The notes under the pieces are model-generated. The model searched no databases and was not told the origin of the DNA. It worked only from the letters and a program-made list of their open reading frames with translations. The position numbers and the translations under genes are program-made. A stretch of DNA of 64,000 bases from Diaphorobacter sp. HDW4A. GTDB lineage: Bacteria > Pseudomonadota > Gammaproteobacteria > Burkholderiales > Burkholderiaceae_C. The stretch lies in assembly GCF_011305995.1 (NCBI RefSeq), contig NZ_CP049910.1, positions 1,798,001 to 1,862,000 on the forward strand, read 5' to 3'. Positions 53,251 to 61,978 of the stretch are shown piece after piece (within the stretch, counting starts at the first letter, position 1; each line of letters opens with the position of its first letter).

Positions 53251-54437
53251 CGCAGGTGACGGACCACGAACAGCTTGGGTTGTTCCGCACCGAGGTGCGG
53301 GCATTTCTGGCCGACAAGTTGCCGGAGAACCTGCGCCGCAAGGTGCTGGAGCACAAGCGGCTGAGGAAGGCAGATTTTCTGCAATGGCAGGCGATCCTGC
53401 GCGACAAGGGTTGGGCCGCGCCCAATTGGCCCGCCGAACATGGCGGCACCGGCTGGACGCTCGCGCAGCGCCTGCTGTTCGACGATGAGTGCGCGATCGC
53501 CGGGGCTCCGGAGACCGTGCCCTTCGGGCTGCGCATGGTCGCACCGGTGCTGATGAAATACGGCACCGAGGCGCAGAAGGCTCGCTACCTGCCGCGCATT
53601 CTCTCTGGCGAGGACTGGTGGTGCCAAGGCTATTCGGAGCCGGGTTCGGGCTCGGATCTCGCGTCGCTGCGCACGCGCGCCGAACTGCGCGATGGCGAGT
53701 TCGTCGTGAACGGCCAGAAGACCTGGACGACCTATGCGCAGTATGCGGACATGATGTTCTGCTTGGTGCGCACCGATCCCGATGCCAAGGCGCAGTCGGG
53801 GATCTCGTTCTTGCTGATCGACATGAAGTCGCCCGGCGTGACGGTGCGGCCGATTCGCACCCTCGACGGCGACACCGAGATCAACGAGGTGTTTCTCGAC
53901 AACGTGCACGTTCCGCAGAACCAGCTCGTGGGCGAGCTTCACAAAGGCTGGACCTGCGCCAAATATCTGTTGTCGCACGAGCGCTTTGGCGCAGCGCGCG
54001 TGGGGCGCTGCAAGCGCGAGCTGGCTTGCTTGAAGCGCCTACTGAAGGAGCGTGTGGTAGACGGCGAAGCGCTGGCCGTGCGCGCAGATTGGATCGAGGC
54101 CGTCGCGCGGCTCGAGATGGAGCTGCTGGCGCTCGAGGCATCGGTGCAGCGCTTGGTCCGGCAGTCCGAGAGCGGCGCGGGAAATGGCGCGGAGGCCTCG
54201 GTGCTCAAGCTCATGGGAACAACGCTTGCGCAGGCGATCACCGAGCGCCAAGTGCAGGCGGCGGGGCCGCTGTCCAAGGAGTTCAGTCAGCGTGCGTTCG
54301 AACTGACGGTCGATGGCAACGAAGATGAGACACAGACGCTGGCTGGCTTCTATTTGAATTTGAGAAAAATCTCCATCTACGGTGGCTCTGACGAAGTGCA
54401 GCGCAACATCATCGCCAAGATGGCTCTGGGGCTGTGA
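53247..54437 (+). CDS. Acyl-CoA dehydrogenase, PimC-like (large) subunit
   Basis: 396-aa FAD-dependent dehydrogenase. N-terminal helical domain (LGLFRTEVRAFLADKLPENL), WCQGYSEPGSGSDLASLRTRA and NGQKTWTTYAQYADMMFCLVRTD beta domain, and a C-terminal domain ending IYGGSDEVQRNIIAKMALGL. In this last motif the usual catalytic Glu of YEGT-type enzymes is Gly, as in many PimC-like and ChsE-like partners. The next gene encodes a second, shorter-motif ACAD, so a heteromeric enzyme like PimC/PimD is likely. It overlaps the CoA-transferase B gene by ATGA. Confidence 0.93.
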   Translation: MTQVTDHEQLGLFRTEVRAFLADKLPENLRRKVLEHKRLRKADFLQWQAILRDKGWAAPNWPAEHGGTGWTLAQRLLFDDECAIAGAPETVPFGLRMVAPVLMKYGTEAQKARYLPRILSGEDWWCQGYSEPGSGSDLASLRTRAELRDGEFVVNGQKTWTTYAQYADMMFCLVRTDPDAKAQSGISFLLIDMKSPGVTVRPIRTLDGDTEINEVFLDNVHVPQNQLVGELHKGWTCAKYLLSHERFGAARVGRCKRELACLKRLLKERVVDGEALAVRADWIEAVARLEMELLALEASVQRLVRQSESGAGNGAEASVLKLMGTTLAQAITERQVQAAGPLSKEFSQRAFELTVDGNEDETQTLAGFYLNLRKISIYGGSDEVQRNIIAKMALGL

Positions 54438-54443
54438 CGCATC

Positions 54444-55631
54444 ATGAGTGACTACCTGAACGAAGACCAGCGCCAGCTCGTGGACGCGTTGGCGCGCTAT
54501 CTGGAGCGAGAGCATCCGCTGCCTGAATCGGGCATATGGCCGGAGGATGTAGCCCATCGCGCGGAGGCATCTGCGCACTGGTCCGCATTCGTGAATTTCG
54601 GCCTGACGGCGCTGACGGTGGACGAGAACCACGGCGGCATTGCGGACGACCCGCTTGCTGTGCATGCGGCAATGGAACTGTTCGGCCGCCATCTGGTGAC
54701 CGAGCCGTTCGTTGCGAGCATCGTGCAAGGCACGTGGCTGTTGGCTGCGACCTCGGACACATCGATCAAGGCCGATGCGTTACTGCGCCGCGTGTTGGCG
54801 GGCGAAGCCCGAATTGCGCTGGCGCATGCGGAACCGCAGACCGACTACACGCTGCACCACATCGAATCGCGCGCCGAGCGCATCGGCGATGGCTGGATGT
54901 TGTCTGGCCACAAGGTGGATGTGGCTTATGCGGTGCAGGCCGAGCGTTGGCTGGTGCTGGCACGCACCAGCGGCGCGCGACTGTCGCAGCATGGGCTGTC
55001 GCTCTTCGTGGTCGATCCGGGCACACCGGGCATCCGCCATCGCGACTACGTGAATCTGGACGGCTCGACGGGTTCCGAAATCTGGTTTGAACAGGTGCAA
55101 TTGCCATCCACCAGCCTGATCGGTGAGGTGCATCAGGCATGGCTGCTGTTCCGGCAGGCCTGCGCGCGTGCCAATGCAGCGTTGTGTGCGGAGGCCGTGG
55201 GCGCGATGTTGGCCGTCCTCGACACCACCGTCGCCTACGCGAAGGAACGCAAACAGTTCGGCGCCAGCATCGGCAGCTTTCAGGCCATTCAGCATCGGCT
55301 GGTGGACATGTACATGCAGCTCGAAAAATGCCGTTCGCTCGCGCAGCGCGCCAGCGGCCTGCTGGCGCAGAAGTATGACGTCGAAGCACTCGCCGCAGTC
55401 TCGGCCGCCAAGGCCTTGTGCTGCCAGTCGGCACGCAATCTCTGCCAGAGCGCGATCCAGCTGCACGGCGGTATCGGTATGACGGACGAGCTGGCGCTCG
55501 GCAAGTTCGTCAAGCGGCTGATGGTGATCTCGCACACGCTGGGCGACGAACTGCACCATGTGCAGCAGTTCGCAAAGTTCACCCCACCTACGCAGGCCGC
55601 ACCGGCGGCCACGGCTTTCCTTTCCCATTGA
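54444..55631 (+). CDS. Acyl-CoA dehydrogenase, PimD-like (small) subunit
   Basis: 395 aa, a divergent ACAD. N-terminal EDQRQLVDALARYLEREHP; the middle domain lacks the clear FAD motifs of its partner (ALAHAEPQTDYTLHHIESRA, WMLSGHKVDVAYAVQAERWLVLARTSG); the C-terminal part has VAYAKERKQFGASIGSFQAIQHRLVDMYMQLEKCR and IQLHGGIGMTDELALGKFVKRL. This fits the second chain of a two-subunit acyl-CoA dehydrogenase. It is 6 bp after the PimC-like gene. Substrate unknown. Confidence 0.92.
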   Translation: MSDYLNEDQRQLVDALARYLEREHPLPESGIWPEDVAHRAEASAHWSAFVNFGLTALTVDENHGGIADDPLAVHAAMELFGRHLVTEPFVASIVQGTWLLAATSDTSIKADALLRRVLAGEARIALAHAEPQTDYTLHHIESRAERIGDGWMLSGHKVDVAYAVQAERWLVLARTSGARLSQHGLSLFVVDPGTPGIRHRDYVNLDGSTGSEIWFEQVQLPSTSLIGEVHQAWLLFRQACARANAALCAEAVGAMLAVLDTTVAYAKERKQFGASIGSFQAIQHRLVDMYMQLEKCRSLAQRASGLLAQKYDVEALAAVSAAKALCCQSARNLCQSAIQLHGGIGMTDELALGKFVKRLMVISHTLGDELHHVQQFAKFTPPTQAAPAATAFLSH

Positions 55632-55643
55632 GGCGACCCCATC

Positions 55644-57740
55644 ATGACTACACCAGAGACAAGCCTTTCGATCTCCGACACCGTCCGTTATACGGAGCGC
55701 CAGCAGGTGGCGTTGATCCGCATAGACAATCTTCCCGTCAACGGCCTGGGCGACACGGTTCGACGCGGCGTTGCCGATGCGCTGAAGCGCGCGCTGGCGA
55801 ACTCCGACGTGAAGGCCGTGGTCGTGCTCGGCGAGGGCAAGGTTTTCTGCGGCGGCGCGGACATCCGCCAGTTCAACACGCCCGCCGCCACGGCCAAGCC
55901 CATGCTGCGCGATGTCAACCGCGCCATCGAGCGCAGCACCAAACCGGTGGTGGCCTGCATTCATGGCGTAGCGCTCGGCGGTGGGTTGGAATTGGCGCTG
56001 GCCTGCCACTACCGCATTGCAGATGCGTCCGCCAAGCTGGGGTTGCCGGAAGTGAATCTGGGCCTGGTGCCCGGTGGTGGCGGCACACAACGTTTGCCTC
56101 GTCTGATCGGCGTGACGGATGCCGTGCGCTTGATCAGCTCGGGCAAGCAAGTGGGTGCGAAAGAGGCCGCTTCGCTGGGCTTGATCGATGAGGTGTTCGA
56201 GGGCGACCGCGAGCAAGCGGCCATTGCTTTCGCGTTGGCGCAGGCCGCGCAGCAGACTGCTTGGCCGGTGCTGGCGGACAAGGCTATTGCGGCAGACGGC
56301 CTGCCCGATTTCGACGCGTTGCGTGCGGCGGTGAACCCCAAGGCGCGTAACGCGATTGCGCAACGCATGGCGGTGAGCAGCGTGGAAGCGGCGGTGCAAT
56401 TGCCCTTCGAGCAGGGGCTAGACAAGGAGCGTGCGCTGTTCGACGAGCTGGTTGCGGGCACGCCGTCCAAGGCGCTGCGCCACATGTTCTTCGCCGAAAA
56501 GGAATCCGCCAAGTTCACCGGAAGCAATGCACGTGAGGCTGCACGCCCGGTGCGCAGCGTGGGCATTCTCGGCGCTGGCACCATGGGCGGCGGCATCGCC
56601 ATGGCGTTTGCGAATGCGGGCATTCCGGTGGTGCTGTGCGAGCGCGAACAGGCGGCGCTGGACCGGGGCATGGCGCTCATCGAGCGCAATTACCAGATAT
56701 CGGTCGCACGCGGCGGACTGACGCAAGAGGGCGTGAAGACGCGGCTGGCGCGCATCCAGACCTCGCTCGACATGGCAGCGTTCGCCGAGGTCGACCTGGT
56801 CATCGAGGCCGTGTTCGAAGACATGGCTGTCAAGCGCGATGTGTTCACGCAGCTTGACCGCATCGCCAAGCGCGGTGCGATTCTGGCGACCAACACCTCG
56901 CGCCTGAACATCAACGAGATCGCGGCCGCGACGCAGCGCCCGGAAGACGTGATCGGCCTGCATTTCTTCAGTCCGGCCAATGTGATGAAGTTGCTTGAAG
57001 TGGTGCGCGGCGAGCTGACGTCAGACGCCGTCATTGCCGGGTGCATGCAGATGGCCGTGGCCATTGGCAAGATTCCGGTGCTGGTGGGCGTCTGCGAAGG
57101 CTTTGTGGGCAACCGTATGCTGACCGGTTACTGGCGCGAGGCGGGCTTTTTGTTGGAAGAGGGGGCCACGGTGCCGCAGATCGACGCGGCCATGCAAGCC
57201 TATGGCTTTGCGATGGGGCCGCTCGCCATGGCCGATCTTGCGGGCATGGACATCAACTGGGCGACGCGCAAGCGCCTCGCGCCCACGCGCCCGGCACACC
57301 TGCGCTACTCCAAGGTAGCCGACCGCATCTGCGAGCAGGGCCGTTTCGGGCAAAAGACCAGCGCGGGTTACTATCGCTACGAAGCGGGCAACCGCACACC
57401 CATTCCGGATCCCGTCGTGGAGGAACTCATCGCCCAGTGTGCGAAAGAGGCGGGCATCGAACGTCGCCAAGTCACCGACGAGGAAATCGTCGAGCGCTGT
57501 GTGCTGGCACTGGTCAACGAAGGCGCGCGCATCGTCGACGAGGGCATTGCCCAGCGGGCCTCAGATGTCGATGTGGTCTATGTGAACGGCTACGGCTTTC
57601 CCGCGTGGCGTGGTGGTCCGATGTTTTATGCCGAGACGCTGGGCTGGAAGCAAGTGCGCGACAAGATCCACGCGCTGCATACCAAGCATGGCGAGCATTG
57701 GATTCCTGCGCCGTGGATCGACAAACAAGCCCAAGCCTGA
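55644..57740 (+). CDS. Bifunctional enoyl-CoA hydratase / 3-hydroxyacyl-CoA dehydrogenase (FadB/FadJ/PimF-like)
   Basis: 698 aa. N-terminal crotonase domain with both catalytic glutamates, Glu116 (GVALGGGLELALA) and Glu136 (LGLPEVNLGLVPGGGGTQRL). The NAD-binding motif GILGAGTMGGGIAM lies at about 307-320, followed by the HCDH region (VFEDMAVKRDVFTQLD, GLHFFSPANVMKLLEVVRG) and a C-terminal HCDH repeat with YVNGYGFPAWRGGPMFYAE. It performs hydration and oxidation of the enoyl-CoA made by the upstream ACAD pair. It resembles pimF in the arrangement ACAD, ACAD, FadB-like. Confidence 0.95.
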   Translation: MTTPETSLSISDTVRYTERQQVALIRIDNLPVNGLGDTVRRGVADALKRALANSDVKAVVVLGEGKVFCGGADIRQFNTPAATAKPMLRDVNRAIERSTKPVVACIHGVALGGGLELALACHYRIADASAKLGLPEVNLGLVPGGGGTQRLPRLIGVTDAVRLISSGKQVGAKEAASLGLIDEVFEGDREQAAIAFALAQAAQQTAWPVLADKAIAADGLPDFDALRAAVNPKARNAIAQRMAVSSVEAAVQLPFEQGLDKERALFDELVAGTPSKALRHMFFAEKESAKFTGSNAREAARPVRSVGILGAGTMGGGIAMAFANAGIPVVLCEREQAALDRGMALIERNYQISVARGGLTQEGVKTRLARIQTSLDMAAFAEVDLVIEAVFEDMAVKRDVFTQLDRIAKRGAILATNTSRLNINEIAAATQRPEDVIGLHFFSPANVMKLLEVVRGELTSDAVIAGCMQMAVAIGKIPVLVGVCEGFVGNRMLTGYWREAGFLLEEGATVPQIDAAMQAYGFAMGPLAMADLAGMDINWATRKRLAPTRPAHLRYSKVADRICEQGRFGQKTSAGYYRYEAGNRTPIPDPVVEELIAQCAKEAGIERRQVTDEEIVERCVLALVNEGARIVDEGIAQRASDVDVVYVNGYGFPAWRGGPMFYAETLGWKQVRDKIHALHTKHGEHWIPAPWIDKQAQA

Positions 57741-57756
57741 AGCTAACATCCAAACC

Positions 57757-58170
57757 ATGAACGACGCCGTCTTTGTCCCGCCCGAAGGTTTTGTGGAGCA
57801 TGTGTCGCCCAGCAATTTCATGTTGACGCTGGGCCCCATGTACAAGCGCGAGCGCGGGGAAGGCTGCGCCACCATCGGCATGCGGGTGCTCGAATCCCAC
57901 CTCAACCTGCACGGCATCGCACATGGCGGACTGGTGGCGACGCTGATCGACAACGCCATCGGCTACAACGTCTCTCGGGCCATCGATGGTCCGGTGGTGA
58001 CCGCGCATCTGAGCATCGACTACCTGTCCTCCGCCCGTCTTGGCGACTGGGTGGAGGCCGACGTGCAGATTGACCGCAAGGGGCGGCGCATGTGCTTTGC
58101 GGACTGCACGCTGCGTAACGGCACGGCGCTCATGGCCAAGGCCCGTTGCATTCTCGCGCCGGTCGCCTGA
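57757..58170 (+). CDS. PaaI-family hotdog thioesterase
   Basis: 137 aa, start ATG 57757 with the protein beginning MNDAVFVPPEGFVEHVSPSN. The hotdog signature is HLNLHGIAHGGLVATLIDNAIGYNVSRAI (with HGG and the acidic residue in LIDNA), then HLSIDYLSSARLGDWVEADVQIDRKGRRMCFADCTLR. It may release CoA or clear dead-end esters of the pathway. It is 16 bp after the FadB-like gene and 145 bp before the CaiB gene, where a second promoter may lie. Confidence 0.9.
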   Translation: MNDAVFVPPEGFVEHVSPSNFMLTLGPMYKRERGEGCATIGMRVLESHLNLHGIAHGGLVATLIDNAIGYNVSRAIDGPVVTAHLSIDYLSSARLGDWVEADVQIDRKGRRMCFADCTLRNGTALMAKARCILAPVA

Positions 58171-58315
58171 TCGCCAAAATCTCTTCACGGGCCTTCATGG
58201 CCCTGTTCGCGCTGGATTTTCTGACCCTCCAAATTCCACGAACTCGCGATGCAATATTGGCCAATTGACCCCTGCAGGGCCTGCACCAAGAATACGTGAA
58301 AGTTTTGGAGATGCG
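58171..58315 (+). promoter_or_regulatory. Intergenic gap with palindromes, possible internal promoter
   Basis: 145 bp, the longest gap inside the catabolic run. It holds ATTGGCCAAT (58256-58265), a perfect palindrome, and a GGGCC-TTCAT-GGCCC hairpin (58189-58203). TTGGAG precedes the CaiB start. An additional promoter for CaiB-Bug-crotonase is possible. Confidence 0.4.
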
Positions 58316-59560
58316 ATGCTTGCAAATGCACTGGATGGAGTCCGTGTTGTGGACTTGTCGAGAATTCTGGCGGGGCCTTGGTGCACGCAGAATCTTGCGG
58401 ACCTCGGCGCCCATGTCCTGAAGATCGAGCGCCCCGAGTCGGGCGATGACACGCGCAGCTGGGGCCCGCCGTTCGTGACCGGACGCAGCGGCGAGCAGGT
58501 CGCGGCCTATTTTCTGTCCTGCAATCGGGGCAAGCAGTCGGTCACGCTGGATTTCGCACGCGAGGCCGAACGCGCCTGGCTGCTGCGCCAGATCGAGGAT
58601 GCGGATGTGCTGGTTGAGAACTACAAGGTTGGCACGCTCGCGCGCTACGGGCTTGACTACGCGGCGCTCGCCAAGATCAATCCCCGGCTCGTCTATCTCT
58701 CGGTCACCGGCTTTGGCCAGAGCGGACCGTTTGCGCACAAGCCCGGTTATGACTACATCTTTCAGGGCATGGGTGGGCTGATGAGCTACACGGGTCTGGC
58801 CGATGGCGACGCCGGGGCAGGCCCGCTGCGCACCGGTGTGGCCGTGGTTGATCTGATGACCGGCATGTATGCGACCAGCGCGGTGCTCGCGGCGCTGGTG
58901 CAGCGCGGACGCACGGGGCAGGGGCAGCATTTGGACATCGCGTTGCTCGACGTGTCGGTGGCGATGAACGCCAATCAGGGAGCGAACTATCTGGTCTCGG
59001 GCGAGAACCCTGAGCGCATTGGCAACACCCATCCGAACCTCGCGCCTTACGAGGTGTTCGAATGCTCCGATGGCTACATCATTCTGGCGATCGGCAACGA
59101 CACGCAGTTCGCCGCGTTCTGCAAGCTCATGGGCACTGACTGGTACCAGCGGCCACAATTCGCCACCAATGCCGGGCGGCTCACCCATCTGCCCGAACTG
59201 CGTCCGCTTCTGCGTGCCGTGCTCAAGCAGTGGCGGGCGGCAGAGCTGGGTAGCGCGCTGGATGCCAATGGCATCTCTTGGGGAAACATCAATAGCATGG
59301 AGCAGGTGTTCCAGCATCCGCAGGTGGTGCATCGCCAGATGCTACAGACTGTGGAGCATCCCGAACTGGGCACGCTCAAGCTGGTGCGCAACCCCATGGT
59401 GCAGCCCGGTGCACACAAGCCCGTAACCCCGCCGCCAACGCTTGGCCCTGCGGCGGTCAAAGCCACATCCCAGTCACAGCCCGCATCAATCCATGACCGC
59501 GTGACTGCGCTGTCACCGAATTTGAATCTTTCATCCAGAAATACAGGAGACATCGAATGA
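58316..59560 (+). CDS. CaiB/BaiF-family (class III) CoA-transferase
   Basis: 414 aa. MLANALDGVRVVDLSRILAGPWCTQNLADLGAHVLKIERPESGDDTRSWGPPFV is a typical class III start; the catalytic Asp146 is in KPGYDYIFQGMGGLMSYTG. The last 35 residues (AAVKATSQSQPAS...) are low-complexity and unlike the core. ATG 58316 follows TTGGAG; the frame is open further upstream but without the family sequence. Its stop overlaps the Bug gene start (ATGA). It likely makes a second acyl-CoA in this pathway. Confidence 0.93.
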   Translation: MLANALDGVRVVDLSRILAGPWCTQNLADLGAHVLKIERPESGDDTRSWGPPFVTGRSGEQVAAYFLSCNRGKQSVTLDFAREAERAWLLRQIEDADVLVENYKVGTLARYGLDYAALAKINPRLVYLSVTGFGQSGPFAHKPGYDYIFQGMGGLMSYTGLADGDAGAGPLRTGVAVVDLMTGMYATSAVLAALVQRGRTGQGQHLDIALLDVSVAMNANQGANYLVSGENPERIGNTHPNLAPYEVFECSDGYIILAIGNDTQFAAFCKLMGTDWYQRPQFATNAGRLTHLPELRPLLRAVLKQWRAAELGSALDANGISWGNINSMEQVFQHPQVVHRQMLQTVEHPELGTLKLVRNPMVQPGAHKPVTPPPTLGPAAVKATSQSQPASIHDRVTALSPNLNLSSRNTGDIE

Positions 59561-60537
59561 ACTCGCTCAAATCCCTGCTCGCCCTGACGCTGTGCGTCGG
59601 CATGCTTCCCGTGGCCCAGGCGGCTGGCAACAACACGTCCTATCCAGACCGTCCCGTGCGCCTGATCGTGCCCTATGCGGTGGGCGGTGCGACCGACGTG
59701 ATCGGTCGCGTGATGGCCCGTTATCTGGGGGAAGAGCTCGGTCAGTCCATCGTCGTGGAGAACAAGCCCGGTGCAGGCGGCAGCACCGGCTCGCAGTTCG
59801 CATCCAAGCAACCGGCGGACGGCTACACACTGGTGATGATGGTCGAGAGTTCGCACGCCGTGAACCCGAACGTGTATGCCAAGCCGGCCTACGATCCGGT
59901 CAAGGACTTCACGCCCATCACCAACATCGCCAACGTGCCGGGCGTGATGGTGGTGAACGTGAACTCCAACTACAAGACCGCGCAGGACGTGATCGAGGCG
60001 GCGCGCAAGGCGCCTGGTAAACTCAACTACGGCTCGTCCGGCAACGGCGGGCTCAGCCACCTGAGCGGCGCGCTGTTTGGCGATGCGACCAAGACCCAGA
60101 TCACCCATGTGCCCTACAAGGGCCTTGGCCCCGCGCTGAATGACCTGATGGCCGGGCAGATCGATGTGGTGTTCGACAACATGCCCTCATCGGGCGGGCT
60201 GATCGCTGGCAACCAACTGCGTGCGCTGGCCGTATCGAGCCCGAAGCGACTGGCCAATCTACCCAATGTTCCCACCTATGCGGAAGTGGGCTTGAAACCG
60301 ATGAACGACATGTCCTGGTACGGCCTCGGTGCGCCCGCCGGTCTGGACGCGGCGGTGCTGGCCAAGCTCAGCACGGCGGCCAAGAAGGCACTGCAGAATC
60401 CCGAGTTGGTGAGGACCATTGAGCAGCAGGGTGCGGTGGTGGACTACCAGACCCCGCGGCAGTTCAAGAGCACCGTGGACCGCTCGAACAAGGCCTGGTC
60501 CAAGCTCATCAAGGACATCGGTTTCGAAAAACTCTGA
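59557..60537 (+). CDS. Bug/TctC-family periplasmic receptor
   Basis: 326 aa with signal peptide MNSLKSLLALTLCVGMLPVAQAA. Bug markers: PDRPVRLIVPYAVGGATDVIGRVMARYLGEELG, IVVENKPGAGGSTGSQFASKQ, DGYTLVMMVESSHAVNPNVY, LNYGSSGNGGLSHLSGALFG and HVPYKGLGPALNDLMAGQIDVVFDNMPSS. It overlaps the CaiB gene and precedes a crotonase gene. It is the second Bug gene of the cluster and differs enough from the first to suggest another ligand or a duplication with divergence. Confidence 0.92.
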   Translation: MNSLKSLLALTLCVGMLPVAQAAGNNTSYPDRPVRLIVPYAVGGATDVIGRVMARYLGEELGQSIVVENKPGAGGSTGSQFASKQPADGYTLVMMVESSHAVNPNVYAKPAYDPVKDFTPITNIANVPGVMVVNVNSNYKTAQDVIEAARKAPGKLNYGSSGNGGLSHLSGALFGDATKTQITHVPYKGLGPALNDLMAGQIDVVFDNMPSSGGLIAGNQLRALAVSSPKRLANLPNVPTYAEVGLKPMNDMSWYGLGAPAGLDAAVLAKLSTAAKKALQNPELVRTIEQQGAVVDYQTPRQFKSTVDRSNKAWSKLIKDIGFEKL

Positions 60538-60560
60538 TTCTCACGAAAGCAAAGAACACC

Positions 60561-61325
60561 ATGTACGCACAAGTCACTTACCCCACACCCTCCACCGCCA
60601 TTCTTACCATCACCGACGCAGGGGTGCTCAACGTGTTGAGCACCCCGGTCATTCGTGGACTGATCCAGACGCTCGGTGAACTCGCCGAAAATCAGGAACT
60701 GCACTGCCTCGTGCTGCGCGGATCGGGAGCACGCGCTTTCATTGCGGGAGCGGACATCAAGGAGTTGGCCTCACTGACCTCGGCCACCGGCCGCGTTTTC
60801 ATCGGCGCGCTGCGCGACCTGTGCAATGCGGTGCGCCATTTCCCGGTGCCGGTCATCGTGCGACTCGAAGGCCACACACTCGGCGGCGGTCTCGAACTCG
60901 CAATGGCCGGTGACCTGCGCATCGCCGCCGACAACGCCGTCGTCGGCATGCCCGAGGTGAAGGTCGGCATTCCTTCTGTCATCCACGCGGCCATGATGCC
61001 CGCCCAAATCGGCACCACCCGCGCAGCTTGGCTACTGCTGACCGGCGAAAACATCCCCGCCAAGCAAGCGCAGGAATGGGGCCTGATCAATGAATGCGTG
61101 CCCCAGAACCAACTGGACGCCCGCATCCTCGAAATCGCTGCAGGCCTCGCCGAGATCGGCCCGGTTGTGCTGCGCCAACAGAAGCGTTTGCTGCGCCGCT
61201 GGGAAGGCATGACGCTGGACGCCGCCGTGGACGACAGCATTGCCGAGTTCGGCGAAGCTTTCAAAACCGGCGAGCCGCAGCATCACATGAATGCGTTTCT
61301 GAACAAGAAGGCTGGGAAGGTTTAG
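60561..61325 (+). CDS. Enoyl-CoA hydratase/isomerase (crotonase family)
   Basis: 254 aa. LRGSGARAFIAGADIKELASL, then VRLEGHTLGGGLELAMAGDLRIAADNAVVGMPEVKVGIPSVIHAAMM. Glutamates at 112 and 132 correspond to the two hydratase residues, so hydratase or isomerase activity is plausible. The IPGxGGTQ segment is changed to IPSVIHAAMM. It is 23 bp after the Bug gene and closes the catabolic run. The reaction in the pathway cannot be assigned. Confidence 0.9.
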   Translation: MYAQVTYPTPSTAILTITDAGVLNVLSTPVIRGLIQTLGELAENQELHCLVLRGSGARAFIAGADIKELASLTSATGRVFIGALRDLCNAVRHFPVPVIVRLEGHTLGGGLELAMAGDLRIAADNAVVGMPEVKVGIPSVIHAAMMPAQIGTTRAAWLLLTGENIPAKQAQEWGLINECVPQNQLDARILEIAAGLAEIGPVVLRQQKRLLRRWEGMTLDAAVDDSIAEFGEAFKTGEPQHHMNAFLNKKAGKV

Positions 61326-61465
61326 TCAGTGAGCAGAAACATCCGCAAAAAATGAATGCCTGAAGAAGGATCTAGTGGGGCAGGGTCGTTGACTACTGAT
61401 CTGGGTAGAGTTCAGTGCACAATCTCTTGCCGCCCACCACGCGATGCAGCGAACACCTGTGTGAT

Positions 61466-61978
61466 TCACGCTGAATATGACTGATCACCCCCAAACAACT
61501 GCTCCACAGCTCGCCTGATTCCCCCATATCCCGTGCACCGACACAGGTTGCCGCTCATGAGTTCGATGGCCTCGTCTGCGCTGGGCCGGGGTTGCTGCTG
61601 GTGCAGCCAGGTCATGTTCATCAGCATGCCCGATGTGCAGTAGCCGCATTGCACGCCGCCGCAAGTCGCCAGTGCCTGCTGTACCGGGGCGCATTCGGGG
61701 GATGTGGCCAGCGATTCGATGGTGCGCACACGCTGGCCTTGCAGTTGCCAGGCCATGAGCAGGCAGGCGTTGGCGGGGGCGTCGTTGAGCCAGACCATGC
61801 AGGCGCCGCAGCGGCCCACCTCGCAACCGGGCTTGGCGCCGGTGAGTTGCCAGTGCTCGCGCAGCAGGGTCAGCAGGCGGGTGTCAGGCGGGCAGGTGAC
61901 CTGTACGGGTTGGCCATTGAGTTCAAGCGCGAATGCGATGTCTTCTGGGGCGTGAGGGTTGTGCAGGGGTGCGTTCAT
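61466..61978 (-). CDS. Molybdenum hydroxylase small (2Fe-2S) subunit
   Basis: 170 aa. The plant-type [2Fe-2S] cluster ligands are C52, C57, C60 (CEVGRCGAC) and C72; the second cluster ligands are C111, C114 (CGYCTSGML), C146 and C148 (CRCTGY). This is the iron-sulfur subunit of a xanthine dehydrogenase / aldehyde oxidase family hydroxylase. It overlaps the large subunit by ATGA and follows it in the operon. No FAD subunit is visible in the window. The substrate is unknown. Confidence 0.93.
   Translation of the reverse strand: MNAPLHNPHAPEDIAFALELNGQPVQVTCPPDTRLLTLLREHWQLTGAKPGCEVGRCGACMVWLNDAPANACLLMAWQLQGQRVRTIESLATSPECAPVQQALATCGGVQCGYCTSGMLMNMTWLHQQQPRPSADEAIELMSGNLCRCTGYGGIRRAVEQLFGGDQSYSA

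Noticed and set aside
54780..56399. 539-codon antisense frame across the second acyl-CoA dehydrogenase and FadB-like genes
   Set aside because: It crosses two well-supported sense genes and shows no domain.
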